Below, in pieces: positions 24,520 to 36,400 of a DNA stretch of 64,000 nucleotides (positions are counted from its first letter, which is position 1; each line of letters opens with the position of its first letter). This stretch comes from Rhea pennata. Taxonomy: Eukaryota; Chordata; Aves; Rheiformes; Rheidae. The position numbers and the translations under genes were made by a program. The notes under the pieces were generated by a model that saw only the letters and a program-made list of their open reading frames with translations, searched no databases and was not told the DNA's origin. Location: positions 11,512,017 through 11,576,016 of the forward strand of contig NC_084677.1 in NCBI RefSeq assembly GCF_028389875.1, read 5' to 3'.

Positions 24520-27099
24520 CTGCAAAGAATAAACACAAACTCCTAATGTAAGCTACATTTCTCTTATCAGCACCCCCAATTCATACTTGGAACATTTGAA
24601 ATCTTTCTTCAGAAATACTAAGCTCTGTGTTGTGGATTGCTATACAGCCTGCTTTAAAACATGTAGGAAGTTAACACACTCTTTAGAGACCAAACTAAAT
24701 CTGTTGCCATCCAAGGACTCGGAACTTCATATTTTGGTCAAGTGTCTGGTCCATTATGAAATTATCTTTCAGTATCTGTCTACTCAGTTCTGAAACAGAA
24801 ATTATCTCAGACACTGCAGCTGACCTCAGCTGGTATCAGGCTAGTAGCAGTTTTTTTAGCATACAATATCTTTGTCAAATTAATGTCTGGTTCTTTAATG
24901 GTACCCGTAAGTATATATTCTGGAAATGTGTTATATTTTGTCTTTGACAGCTATGCTAAGAGTAGCAAGCAGCCAATGTCCATCTGTCTCTTCCTGCCCC
25001 TTCCTGTTCAGCATCAGTGTGCTTTTCCAATCTGGATTAGTAAGAGGATTTTCTTCCCCTCATGATGCAGGAACACAAGGCATGTTCAGAGCTTACAAAG
25101 TGTCTGTAGATTGCAGTATTAAATGGAGGAGTTGTGACTGCTGAATTTCTTGCTTTAGAGGCAACAGCATAACATTTATCTTTTAATGTTTCAGCTGGTA
25201 TTAATTAGCCGTACAAACATTTAATAGCATCTCACCATATCGGAAAGCTTCTCTTTTAGGGAGGAGAAAAGAGAGGGCAAGGGTGAATTGCTAGAGGAGA
25301 AATCTAAAAATAGAGGAAAATTCCAATCTGTTGCAAATACAGCAGGCTATTTTTTTCTGATACTCTTTTCCCCAAGAACTTTTAACCATGGTGTAGAACT
25401 GTATTGATTTATCAAAGACTAGGCATTGCTGTAGTTAAAATCATGTTGGTTTGATGCACACGCTAAAGCAGTCCAAGGTTATCCTTAACTAGGGCCTGAT
25501 GTGTTTCAATATTTAACCAGATATCAGAAAATAACTTGGATTACAAACAAGCTCTGACTATATCCTGCAGGAACTGAGAAAAGGATTGACAGAGAAGGGA
25601 TATCAGCTCTGTGCCTTTAATACATCTATTAGACTAGCTTCCAGTTATGCACATCTGTCAGTTTTTTCTTAGGTACTTCTATTTCAGTACTCATCCTTTT
25701 AGAATTGTTTACAGCTAACAGTCTAAATGTACATATCTCAATCAAATTTGTGTCAAGCAGCTAATCTAGCTAGTTCAGCCAGTGCTCTAAGACATAAACT
25801 GTACTTTCCTAACCTTTATTGTTACACTTGTATATAGCGATGGAAGTGCCGCAGCATTGCAATGACAGTGCTTGTAGTTATTTAGTTTCACTTTTCCCAT
25901 GGTTGCAATCCATATCATGGGCGTGACAAGAGCTGTCAAATGCTTGTAATCTTCGGTACAAATTCTGCAGGTAGCAGGTCTGGGTACCTAACGTGTCCTG
26001 CATCCTCAAGCAGGCAATTTACTGAGGACTACCTGAAACATTTTTTGATGATGTCTAAAGTTACTCAATATCATTTAGAATAATCGATCAATTAGAGTCC
26101 AAATCTATTTCACTTTTCAAACATAATATAAAGCCTCTTTTCTTCAAGCCTTGTAAGAGTAAGGTAAGCCCCCATATGATGGGACTTGTCAAGGAAATGT
26201 ATTGCTGGACTTGTAAATGAAGTGATTGAAGAGGGTAGGTTTTGATACCTAATCTCTGAAAATAAGTAAATGTCTTCCTATCACACCACGGGTACTTGCT
26301 AAAAAAAAAAAAAAAAAAGACAGAAAATGCTAATTAATTCCCTTTAGTTTCAGGGACTATGCAAGTCCTTTAAAGATTTCAGTGTTTATGCAATATTTTA
26401 AATATGAAAATTAAAAACTGGGGAGAGAGCGAGAACACTGGAGAGTTACTGGAGATACACTGCTTAAGAGTAGGTGCCTTCAGATTTGGGATTCATGACT
26501 CTTCAGCGATACAGCACGCTAGCTTGCAAAACCCTGCTGCAAGGAACAACCACTATTTTTTCGTTAAGAGAACTATCCACATGCTTTGTACACTCTCTTG
26601 GACTGTTAAGCAAGAATCAAATCACTAGCTTATTTTCACAAAACATTAAAATACCTGCTAAATATCAGCTGCCCCGATGTCTGATCCCAACATTACAAGG
26701 CAAATTCTCTTTCCTGGCACACTTAGTGGCTCTAGACAGTGCTAGGGAATACACTTCCAGGTTCCTTGCTGTTCCAGAAGCGTGCGTTTTGGGGTATTTG
26801 CTAACTTTGGTTTGTTCTGCAGACGTGTCTTAACGCTGTGCAGACAGGAAATGCTGCTGCGGCGCGACCAGCACGGGAACGAGCCCTGGATGCACAGATT
26901 TGTTCTGTGCTTGCTGTAACTTCGGAATCTGGAATGTAGTCACTGCACAGACTGAGAGTTGTAACAAGCACCAACCCTTGGAGACAGACACAGGGATTTC
27001 AGGAAAGATTTTGTATCCCAATGTTTTTACTGTCGTTTGCTTCACTTCCCCCTTCCAGGCTTTTGTCTTTTTCAGAAGGTGAGTTATATCCGTGTCGGC
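24520..27099. other. Non-coding interval upstream of KDELR2
   Basis: AT-rich sequence with an A18 run at 26301-26318 and scattered short open frames. Nothing here has both splice signals and recognisable protein sequence. From about 27100 it passes into the KDELR2 CpG island. Confidence 0.4.
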
Positions 27100-27402
27100 T
27101 TCTGCCGCTCTCCAGACAAGGGCTGCAGCCGCCGCAGCACGGTAACGGGCCCCTCCCGGTAAACACCGGGCAATTCCCAAAGCGCCCGCAGCGCCGGCGC
27201 GGGGCCTCCCGGGCAGCGCTGCCCTCCCGCGGGGCGGCGGCCCCCAGGGCGGGCGGCTCCCGCCGGCCCGGCCCGGCGCTGGCGGCGGCGGCGCCCTGAG
27301 GGGGCCGCGGCGGCGGGAGCGCGCGGCGGGCGCGTGCGGCGGCCGGGGGCGGGGCCGGCCCCCTCCCGTTTCCCAGGGTGCACCGGGCGCGGTGGCTGTC
27401 TG

Positions 27403-27423
27403 GCCACGTCCCCGGGCCACGTC
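27403..27423 (+). promoter_or_regulatory. KDELR2: Paired XBP1/UPR-like elements (GCCACGTC x2)
   Basis: GCCACGTC at 27403-27410 and again at 27416-27423, 13 bases apart and about 75-95 bases before the ATG. The core matches the reverse complement of the unfolded-protein-response element GACGTGGC bound by XBP1/ATF6. KDELR genes are known UPR targets, so function is plausible but inferred. Confidence 0.45.
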
Positions 27424-27495
27424 GCTCGGTGCCCGCTGAGCTTTCGCCATCTTCGCTCCCCGGCTCCGGGCTGCGCCGCCGCCTCTGCCGCCGCC

Positions 27496-30400
27496 ATGAA
27501 CATCTTCCGCCTCACCGGGGACTTGTCCCACCTGGCGGCCATCATCATCCTGCTGCTCAAGATCTGGAAGAGCCGCTCCTGCGCTGGTGCGTGCGGCGGG
27601 CGGGCGGGGCAGAGGCCGCGGCGGCGGGACCGGCGGGGCGGCCGAGGGGGGCCGCGGCGGGGGCCGGCCGCGGCGGGCGCCCTCCCTGAAGCGGGGGCGC
27701 CGGGCTCGCCTCGGCCGCCGTTAGCGGCCGTTTCTTCTCTGAGGGGAGCTGTTTGGAGGGGAGGGGAGCGGCTGTGGTAATCGCCCCGGGGGGGGGGGGG
27801 GGGGGTTAGACCTGCTCGAGGCGCCGCCACGGCCCCCGGGCGGGAGGGCAGGCTGCCGCGCAGACCTGGCCCGGGCGGGGGGAAGAGGGACCGTGGCTGT
27901 GCCAGCGCGGGGCAGAGGGGGCTCCGCGGCCGGCCGAGCCCCGCCGGCTTGGGCCCCCTCCGCAGCGGGGGCGGGGGTGGGCGGCCGGGGGGAGCCGCTT
28001 CCTCAGCGCCGGGTGCGTGTGGGGGAGCACCCGCGGGAGCCGCGTTTCCGCGGAGCGCTTAGCGTTTGTGATGATCGGTACTTTAATCCCTACGAATCGC
28101 CACTTTCGCCGTCTCCCGGGCGGGCAGCTCGTTCCTTATGTAACTGCCCGGCGGCACGCGAATGAATGGGGAGGCCGCCTTGGAGCGGGGAGGGAGGAAT
28201 GCGTCTCCCGCAGGGCGGGCAGCCTCCCTTCCCCGCTCCCGGCGGCGGGCAGCTGCCACCGGAGAGGGAACCGGGCTTATTTTCTCGCTTTTTTTTTTTT
28301 TTTTTTTTTTTTTTTCCTGACAGTACACGGTATTCTGTCTGCGTGTTTACTTAGCAGCTTTAGACCCTGATGTGTGAAAGCTAAATTTGGTGCAACGTGT
28401 AGAGTAGCTGACTTGCAGTTTGCAGATCCTGAAGTTTCTCTCACCCCCTTCTTTTTCCTGCACACGTTGGTATGCGTTCACCGCAAACAAATGCACTCTC
28501 TTCTGTTCTTTTGCTTTCTTTCCTCTCTACCGTAGGAGCTAAATTGTGATTCATGCCGTTTTTAAGGGTTTTGGAGTCTTTTCCTATCTGTAGCAGCAAC
28601 TGCAGAAGAAAGCTGGAAGAAATTGCCTGTTTCCAGGCTGGAGTGAATAGGCTTTCAGTAGAGATCCCTGGCCTGGTCTGACGTGGCAGCGGGAAGGTGT
28701 GGCGGGGAGGGAGCTGGGTCCCGGCCGCCCTCCAGGCCCGGCGTGGGGCAAAGCCCTGCTCCCGCGACCCGCTCCTCTGCTGCGGGGCCTCTGTCAGTAC
28801 GGGTGGGAAGTGCTGCTGCTTTATTCTGTGTTTTGTATGCGCTTGCTTTAATTTCAAGTGATGTAATTTGCTTTTTCACTTCTAGCATACAGTATGGAGG
28901 TTGGAGGGAATCACTTCAGAAGCAAGCAATTCTTGTAATGGCAATATAGTTGACTATTTTAGAAAACTAAAAAAAGTTGTAATTTAAAATGGGCATTTTG
29001 GTGCTCAGTGTTATCTGGAACAGATTGCCAAACATGGAAATACCATCTTTTTTGTGGACTGGCGTTTGACAGGGAGTTTGATTCTTCATGAGCATCTCCT
29101 TCATTAGTAAGAGCGGTAATTTCTCAGACCATAGTTTGCTGTGTGTTGGCATGAAGTACTGCTGAAATACCAAGTTTACAAAGTTGAACAGATGTATCTG
29201 TAAAGTCCTCAATTAAGAATGTAGATTAGGAGTTAGTTTAAACTGCACCCTGAAAAGACTAATAATGGGGAGATGAGATTTCAACTACAGGTAAGAGAAG
29301 GTGCAGATTCTGTGTATTTTCCTATCAAGTCACCTTTTGCTTATCCCTTCATAGTGCAAAAGAAATAGTAAGCAATCAGCTTTGGTTGAGAACCATGCTT
29401 ACTGTATGTGCATTTTTTAACTTTATAAAAGACTTCAGACAAATGACTCCACAATTCAAATGCAATGATAGTTAAGAACAATCATTTCTGAGGTTGTGAA
29501 GCCCAGGAAGCTCCTTCCCAGTAATCTTTCCTGGCTCAAGCTCTGGTGGATCAGGAGTTCTGTGTGTAGATCTGTCAGAAGGGGCTTGTTCTAGAACTCC
29601 TTCTTGGAGTTCTGTCCTCTTCCACTTTACTTGAGAAATACTGACAATATTGCAAACAAAAAAGGGTTAACGATTCAAGAAATAAGTATTTCTTCCTATC
29701 TGAAGAAAGAAAATGAGAAATTCTTTTGCACGGTTAAAATTCATAGTAGAGTTTTAGTTAGGAGATTCCCAAGTGACCTTTGTACATGAGGCTATTTACA
29801 TAGTTTAGTGCAATATAATAACCTAATTCAGTCTCATCTTTCCACTTAAAAGTGATCTGATGTTGTTTTCCCTAAGCCATGTGAGACTGAGACTCTGTTA
29901 TTAGGGACTTATAAATAAGAAAGAAAAATCATGCCAATCAGCATCTTTGGTATTGCTTTTTCCAAGACAGAGAAGTAAATATTACATAGGGTTCACAACC
30001 CTTACCATTACCAAATGAGCCAGTTTCTGCTAAAACACAAACATATATGCACGTTCTCTTTCAGTGGAAAATGTCATCTTCATTCATTTTCCTGGGCAAA
30101 AAACAGAGATGGGATGCATTTGCCTGGGATTATTTTTTGGTGTCTTCTAGTTCTGCCCAATTGTTCAGGAGTAAATCCATATCCATTTTTCTTGTAATAT
30201 CTGAGACCTAACAAGTTTGGCTAGGATGAGATCAGCACCTCAAAGGAACATGGGATTTTATTTTTGGGGCTCCTTCCTGTTCCTTGTAGTGGTTTATTGT
30301 CAGTTATCATTTCTACTACTAAAAACTTGATCTATTTACACAAAATACTCCTGTCAAGACTTTTCAACAATAAACCCTAAATAGTTACTAGTTGATGTGC

Positions 30401-33400
30401 AGCAGCTGCTAAATGCCTCTTATTAGAGGAGTTTATGTAGTTCTTTAACACTGCATGGTTATTAGAGCAGTTCATAACATGTATAAACATATACTTACAC
30501 CTCATGGTTATTGTGGACTAAGGATACATGTGAGTGAACCAGCAGCTTGTTTAACTGTGCACTTCTGAAGCAGTAGAAGCTTAGAAAATAAATAAAAGCC
30601 TCTGAATGATTGCTAAGCTCTATTCTGTGATCCATGAAGAACTGGCAAGCCACATGGTGTCGACTCCTCTCTTGTAGCTGCATCTGTGTCTGAGGCCTTT
30701 GTTCCAAGAGGAGCTAGGAGGCCTGTAAAAGCAGCTGGAAATGAGAGGGAGACAGCCTGTATACCTCTGCCGCAACCTACTCTTTCCAGGAAAGATGCAC
30801 CAGTCCCCATCTTGTTTCCTAAGAACTGACTTTTGTAATTGAGGAAAAAGAGGTGAGGATAGGAGAATCTGCATTATGAAGCAGTCTGTTTTTGATGTTT
30901 GACAAACTTGTTCTACAAATTCTTTTTCCTAATTTAGTCAATATGTTAAAAAGAGAGCACAAGAGGAAAGTGAATAGAGTCATGATGCTTCTATTCAGAG
31001 CTGGCAAGGGGACAATTTTTGCATGACTGGTTATTTGAGTTCCCAAATTAAGAATGTGGGGAAAACGGTTGCCACTCAAATAGCAGCTCAGATATAATTA
31101 TGGGGAATTGTGGAGAATGGTGCAGATAACTCCATTATTGACTTGTCTGTTATAAGGAGGACATTCATATGTCTTGAAAAATCCTGTGCTTTCAAGCATT
31201 GTCATGTTCTGATTGTATTTTCTAATACATTCCAAGTGAAATTAGATTGTTTGCACAGCAAATTGCTGTCTGAAAATTAATTTGCTTTCCTCAGTGTCAT
31301 TTGTCAGGTGTTAAAGGTGACCTGCAGTTGCAAGGCTGTCAGATTATGTGCCAACTACTCTAAAAGACTAGGTTAGGTGGTCAATGTGTAATGCTTTTGA
31401 TAAGAAGTGTTGCTGTCTCTTGTAATTATGTTTCTGTATCTACTGCAGACTAGATCAGATGTTATGTTGAAGACTTCAGACAGTACTTTGGCACAGGCTA
31501 TAGACGGTTTGTCTGTACTTTCTCAAAATGCTGCTTTTACGCAGGTTTGGAGTTTTTCTTCTTTATAAGAGTTTAGAAGGTTTTTTCTTTTTAATGTTAG
31601 TAGTTTTATGTTAGTAGAACCAGAGAAGCTGTGGTTCTGTGACTGACTTGGACTTCATGCTGAACAAACTAGTTTTTCATTAAATATTTCTAAAATGTCC
31701 ATGATGTTTCTATGGCAATATATAGACTTATTAAGGAAAACTTTAGTTTGCAGGCTTTATGGTTGTGATACGCAGTTCATGGTTAGATAAATAGCACACG
31801 GGCTCCATAGCCAGGCTACCTGACTGCCTCTGCTGCTGCCCTAAGGCTTTACCTAAATCACTATAGCAAAATGAAGCTCACCAGAACGTATTGCAGTTTC
31901 AGCTCTGCTGTTCTCCCTGTCTATGAAAATCAGCTGAGCTTTCAAATTGTAGCGTTTTGTGCTACTGCTTTTGGCCAATCTAGAGAGCAGAAGTTGGAAA
32001 AGGAGTTTTTCATGTGTGAAGGTGAAAGAAAAATGGCAGGTTTGACTCTTGGAAATTTAAGCCCAGAGCTGTGGAAGAAGAAATAAAAATGTGTTTGTTT
32101 AGTTCAAGAATTAAGCAATATTTGCAGGAGTAAAAGGAGAGGGGGGAGGAGAGTAGGTCTGGTGAGGTCTCACTTTATTGAAGTTTCTAACCAAGAGCCA
32201 AGGACAGTGCCATGACAGCTATATTGATATCTTCCTTGAAGCGTCAAAAGGGGTCAAAATCATTCAGGAGAGCAATTACATGTTTCCTCGCCATAATTTT
32301 GCTAGTGATACAGATCTTACTGCCAGTTTGTGTCTCAATAAGTTTTTGGTCTAAACCTTCAACTCTGTCTACTCTGTCCTGGTTAACTTGAAAATTAGTT
32401 TGGACTTGACTTTCAGATGTGTTTTCAGGAACACTTGACTATTCCAAAGATTCAGAATTTAGTGAAAACCTTAATAAAAATGAAAAATTTTTGGTCTTGA
32501 TATCGAGAGGAGGCTGGCAGTTGCTTTGAGGAATTGTCAAATGATTACATTTGTATTTTCATGACAATACATCCAAATTAAAATGTATAGCAGTGATTAA
32601 TAATTAATGTATTTTATATATATGTTTTTTTGCTGTTTGCAAATATTTGCTAAAAAGAAATAGCATGCTAATTAATTCAATTTAACAGTGCACTGTAATC
32701 CTAATGCTGTGTGGTAATGTGGCCAGGTGGATTTCCGTGTCTTGCAGGTCCTGACCTCAGGACGAAGTTGCTTGCTGAGATGTTTTACTGGCCTGAGTGC
32801 AGGGGCTCTGTCTTGAGTTGTAAAGCCAGTGAGTGCACCTGGGCTGCAGCTGACAGTGCTATTTCAGCTACCTTTGCAATGTTGTTCTATTTCAGGAAGT
32901 GCTAAATATTTTTTTTTAAGAACTTTTAGAAAGTTTCTTAAATACTTACGATTTTTGTTTTATGGATTTGCAGTCTGTGTATCTGTAGGTTTTGAGGCAT
33001 TTACTGTTCTCTGTACTACACTTGCTTGTTGGTAGTTGGCTTGTTCTGCAGGTAGTACATGAAGCTCATCCAGTAAATATTTCACATGTGAAAGTTCTAA
33101 ACAAAAAATCTTTTTAAACATTACAGTTCAGGTCGTCTTAAGCTTCAGCCATTCCTGTACTTCACGTATAAATGTAAAGCCAATTTGTTTGGGACAGCAA
33201 ATTCAGTGCTTCCTAAGTCTAAATGAAAAAGGAGTTCAAAACCCATAATAGTTAGCTTTTCTTCTAATTGCTTTATGGCACTTTGATAAAAGCTTTTCTC
33301 AGAAGTATCTCAGTGTAAAATGGGCAAGGATTTTCAAGCTTGCCTCATAACACTTTCCTATAGAACACTTATACTTTCCCTCTCTTTATTGCTTTTGAAT

Positions 33401-36400
33401 GTTTGTGTATGTAGCTAAATGATTTGAATTGGTTTTACCCTAGATAACTGAAAAACAGAATAATTACAATAAGATAGAGACACAGACTAGGTGGTTTTGT
33501 CCCCCTCTTGTAACACGTTGTCAGTCATGTGGAAGGATACTTTTTTTAATTATTATTATACTACATTGCTTTTTGTCTGTTTAATAGAGCTTCCCCCCCC
33601 CCACTATATTGGCAATTAAATCTCAGAATTAACTGCCTTATGTATTAAAATCATTTAATTCCTGTAAAATCTCTATTATTGATGCAGGCATACTTTCTGG
33701 TTATCACTGGGATTTGTAATGTCTATTGTCCTTGCACCTTTCTAGCTATTCAGCAGCTAGAGAATGCATTGAGGCATGTGACAGCACTCTCAGAATGGAA
33801 AGCTAAACAGCCTTGCTGCATAGTGCCCAGTGATAATGCAGAACAGCAAGTGCAGTCTCCAAAAATATCATCTGAAAGCTATGTGCTGTGACTGAATAAC
33901 TTCTAAATCTTGTGTAGTGCTAGCATCTTTTCCAATTCAGTGATGTAGTAGTAACTCATATTCACAATACTGAACAATATGAACTTAGATTGCTGTTTGA
34001 ATAGCTCAGTTCTGGGAAGCCTAGATTTTTGTCCTAATTGTATAGTCAACTTGTTTAGAAATCGGCTCTCATCCTTAGTATCAGGTGTATTTAAAAAGCA
34101 TCATTGCTCTTTGTGTAAATAATTATTTCCTGTATTGTTTTAGGTATTTCTGGGAAAAGCCAGCTTCTGTTTGCACTGGTCTTCACTACCCGTTATCTGG
34201 ACCTCTTCACTTCATTCATTTCATTGTATAACACATCTATGAAGGTAGAGTATCCTGAAGAGTTAGAAAAACTAGTAATGTTGTATACAGAGTTCATAAT
34301 TCCATTAATCAAAGCCTCTTTAAAAATTACCTGCTGTGTAATTAGTGCAGAAGAAGTTTTAGAAAGGCTTCGCATAAAGAACATGGAAAATGGACTCAAC
34401 ACTGTTTTCTGCAGTCTATGCATTTTTAAAAGGTTTGTATGGGGCTTGTGATACTTGGAACAAATGCCATTCTGGTTATTAAAAAGCCTGTAGAGAAATG
34501 TAATTTATTAAGAAAACATTATTCACTTGAGTCATTAGAACTTTTTTTTTAAAAAAATCTGTTTTTATACACTATTAGATAAACCAGTATTCAAAATGAG
34601 TAATGAGAACTAGTGAAAAATTTGCGGGAGTATACCTTAGGACTGTAGCTTCCACTAAATTATGCTCCCTTTACTCACCTATTGAATGTTAGCTTTGTTT
34701 ATCTCTGTTTATATCTGATATTGAGTACAACAAGAAAATAAAGCAGTAGCCTGGGAGAATATAGGATGTTTGGTATTTGTCACCTTGAATCTGGTTCATT
34801 TATTCTTGGTTTCTCTTGAGGTTCTTCATCTTTAGTTCAGAGGATAATACACCTTTATCAAGAGCAAAAACTAGCTAGTTAGCAATTCAAAAAGTATTGA
34901 AGAATTAGGACGATAATACTGTAAAAAATATTTTAGGTTTTAGACTGTTGCTTCTAACAAGTTAAATGTGTATGATTATATTTTAATAGTAACATGAGTC
35001 TAAATAAAAAGTTGTAAATTAAATAAAATGTTCTTGAAACACAAGTTTTTTTTGCTGTGGGATTTCTGTAAATACTGAAAGCTAGTGTTGGGTGCACAAA
35101 GGGAGCAGGTACTCCTTTGCAACTTATTTGCATGACTTGGGCTCATGATGATGTGTTTTGTTCTAGAGGGCAAACTTCATCTGTACCTAGAGAAATGCAT
35201 GTGGGAAATCACACGTGCAGTATGCATATTCATACTGAACTGAGTCTTTCCTGTAATGAGAGTGGTCCTCTGTTCACATCCATTATTAATATGAAAAATA
35301 GAAGCCTCTGTGACAATTTCAAAGGTTCCTTCTTAAATACGTTGTGTTAGGTATTATTGGCATTTCTGTCCATTGTTGTAGTATAAGACAAAACTGCTTA
35401 AAAGTGTCCTTAACAATTTCTTATATTTAGGGTATATTGCATGTATTACCCAGATACAGTACAGAACATAAGCCATGATACAAATAAGCTTGCCCAGAGC
35501 ATAACTTTTTCATCTGAGAAAAATGCTCTAATCAATGGCAGAGAAGTTCTTAATTTCTGTAAAGTCAGGATTTCTTTCAGTACTTTTAGAGAAATGTTAA
35601 TTAAACTACAGATGCCAACTTGAGCTGTATCTGTCTGGCAGTGATCATCAGATACTGTGCAAAGTACTAAAGTACTAGTTGCTTCTGTGCTCCAAGGATA
35701 TAAACAGAAATAGGCAGACTAACACTATATGCGCTCCTTATTGTTCTGTAGACTTTTTAATTTCTGTTTTTTGCAGCATTCTGCATCTTGCAGTTGCTTT
35801 TTGATAGCATCTGTATCTGAGTATTGGCTACATTTCTGCCAGTGCACTCTGCAGTCATTATTCTGCTATTCCTTTGTTTTAAAATTACTGTCTTTAAAAA
35901 GAAACCTTTTTGAGTGTTCCAAAGCATGCTATAATTCTTGCAAAGAAGCCTTTAATAAGGAATTGGGGGTTCCTTCACATTTCTTGGTGTCTTTCATGAC
36001 TACACCCATTATCGTGAGTTTACAGCTGTAGTAGAGATTGCCTAAATCTGGGAACTTGTTGTGTGATCCTTTATCTCCAGTCATCCTGGATGCTAATGCG
36101 GTAAAGAGTCTTTGGATTCTGAGCTCCCTAATGCATTATCTGTAGTGTTTTGTTTCTGTGAGCAAATGCTTTCAGTGGTTAAAACATCTGCAGACAGTGG
36201 GGGGAGTTGTTTATCTGTTTCTTTTCAATAGTGAAGAACCCACATTTACTCTAATAAATGATTTGGAATGTTTCATCTTCATGATGAAGGTGAGACAGAA
36301 GCTAAATTACTTGTCTAATCTACTGTACCACGTTGTCTTCAGGACAATGTTAGCTCTGTCTTGATGATAGCAGGTTCACCTTTAAAAGTAAATTATTATT

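Larger units (their letters stand above)
27130..28260 (+). promoter_or_regulatory. KDELR2: KDELR2 CpG-island promoter
   Basis: About 1.1 kb of very GC- and CpG-rich sequence around KDELR2 exon 1, sharply bounded by AT-rich DNA. No TATA box stands out, so initiation is probably dispersed, likely at about 27350-27480. Two copies of GCCACGTC (27403-27410 and 27416-27423) lie upstream of the start codon. Both run on into the first intron's GC-rich start, which includes a G18 run at 27788-27805. Confidence 0.8.
27587..34143 (+). other. KDELR2: KDELR2 intron 1 (6.5 kb)
   Basis: The donor is G then GTGCGT inside the CpG island; the acceptor is TTTTAG. The first 700 bases are GC-rich with a G18 run (27788-27805) and then a T27 run (28289-28315). 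The rest is AT-rich. A 96-base open segment with splice-like ends lies at 31449-31544 but cannot be read in the KDELR2 phase. No other gene was seen. Confidence 0.7.

Noticed and set aside
26830-27830. Minus-strand open frames of 233 and 248 codons over the KDELR2 CpG island
   Set aside because: They are Ala/Pro/Gly/Arg-rich, overlap one another and KDELR2 exon 1 in other frames, and arise because GC-rich DNA lacks stop codons. No recognisable domain.
31449-31544. KDELR2 cassette exon in intron 1
   Set aside because: KDELR2 intron 1 is phase 1. Reading the segment in that phase hits a stop at once, and the donor GTTTGG is weak. Kept only as a speculative relic in the findings.
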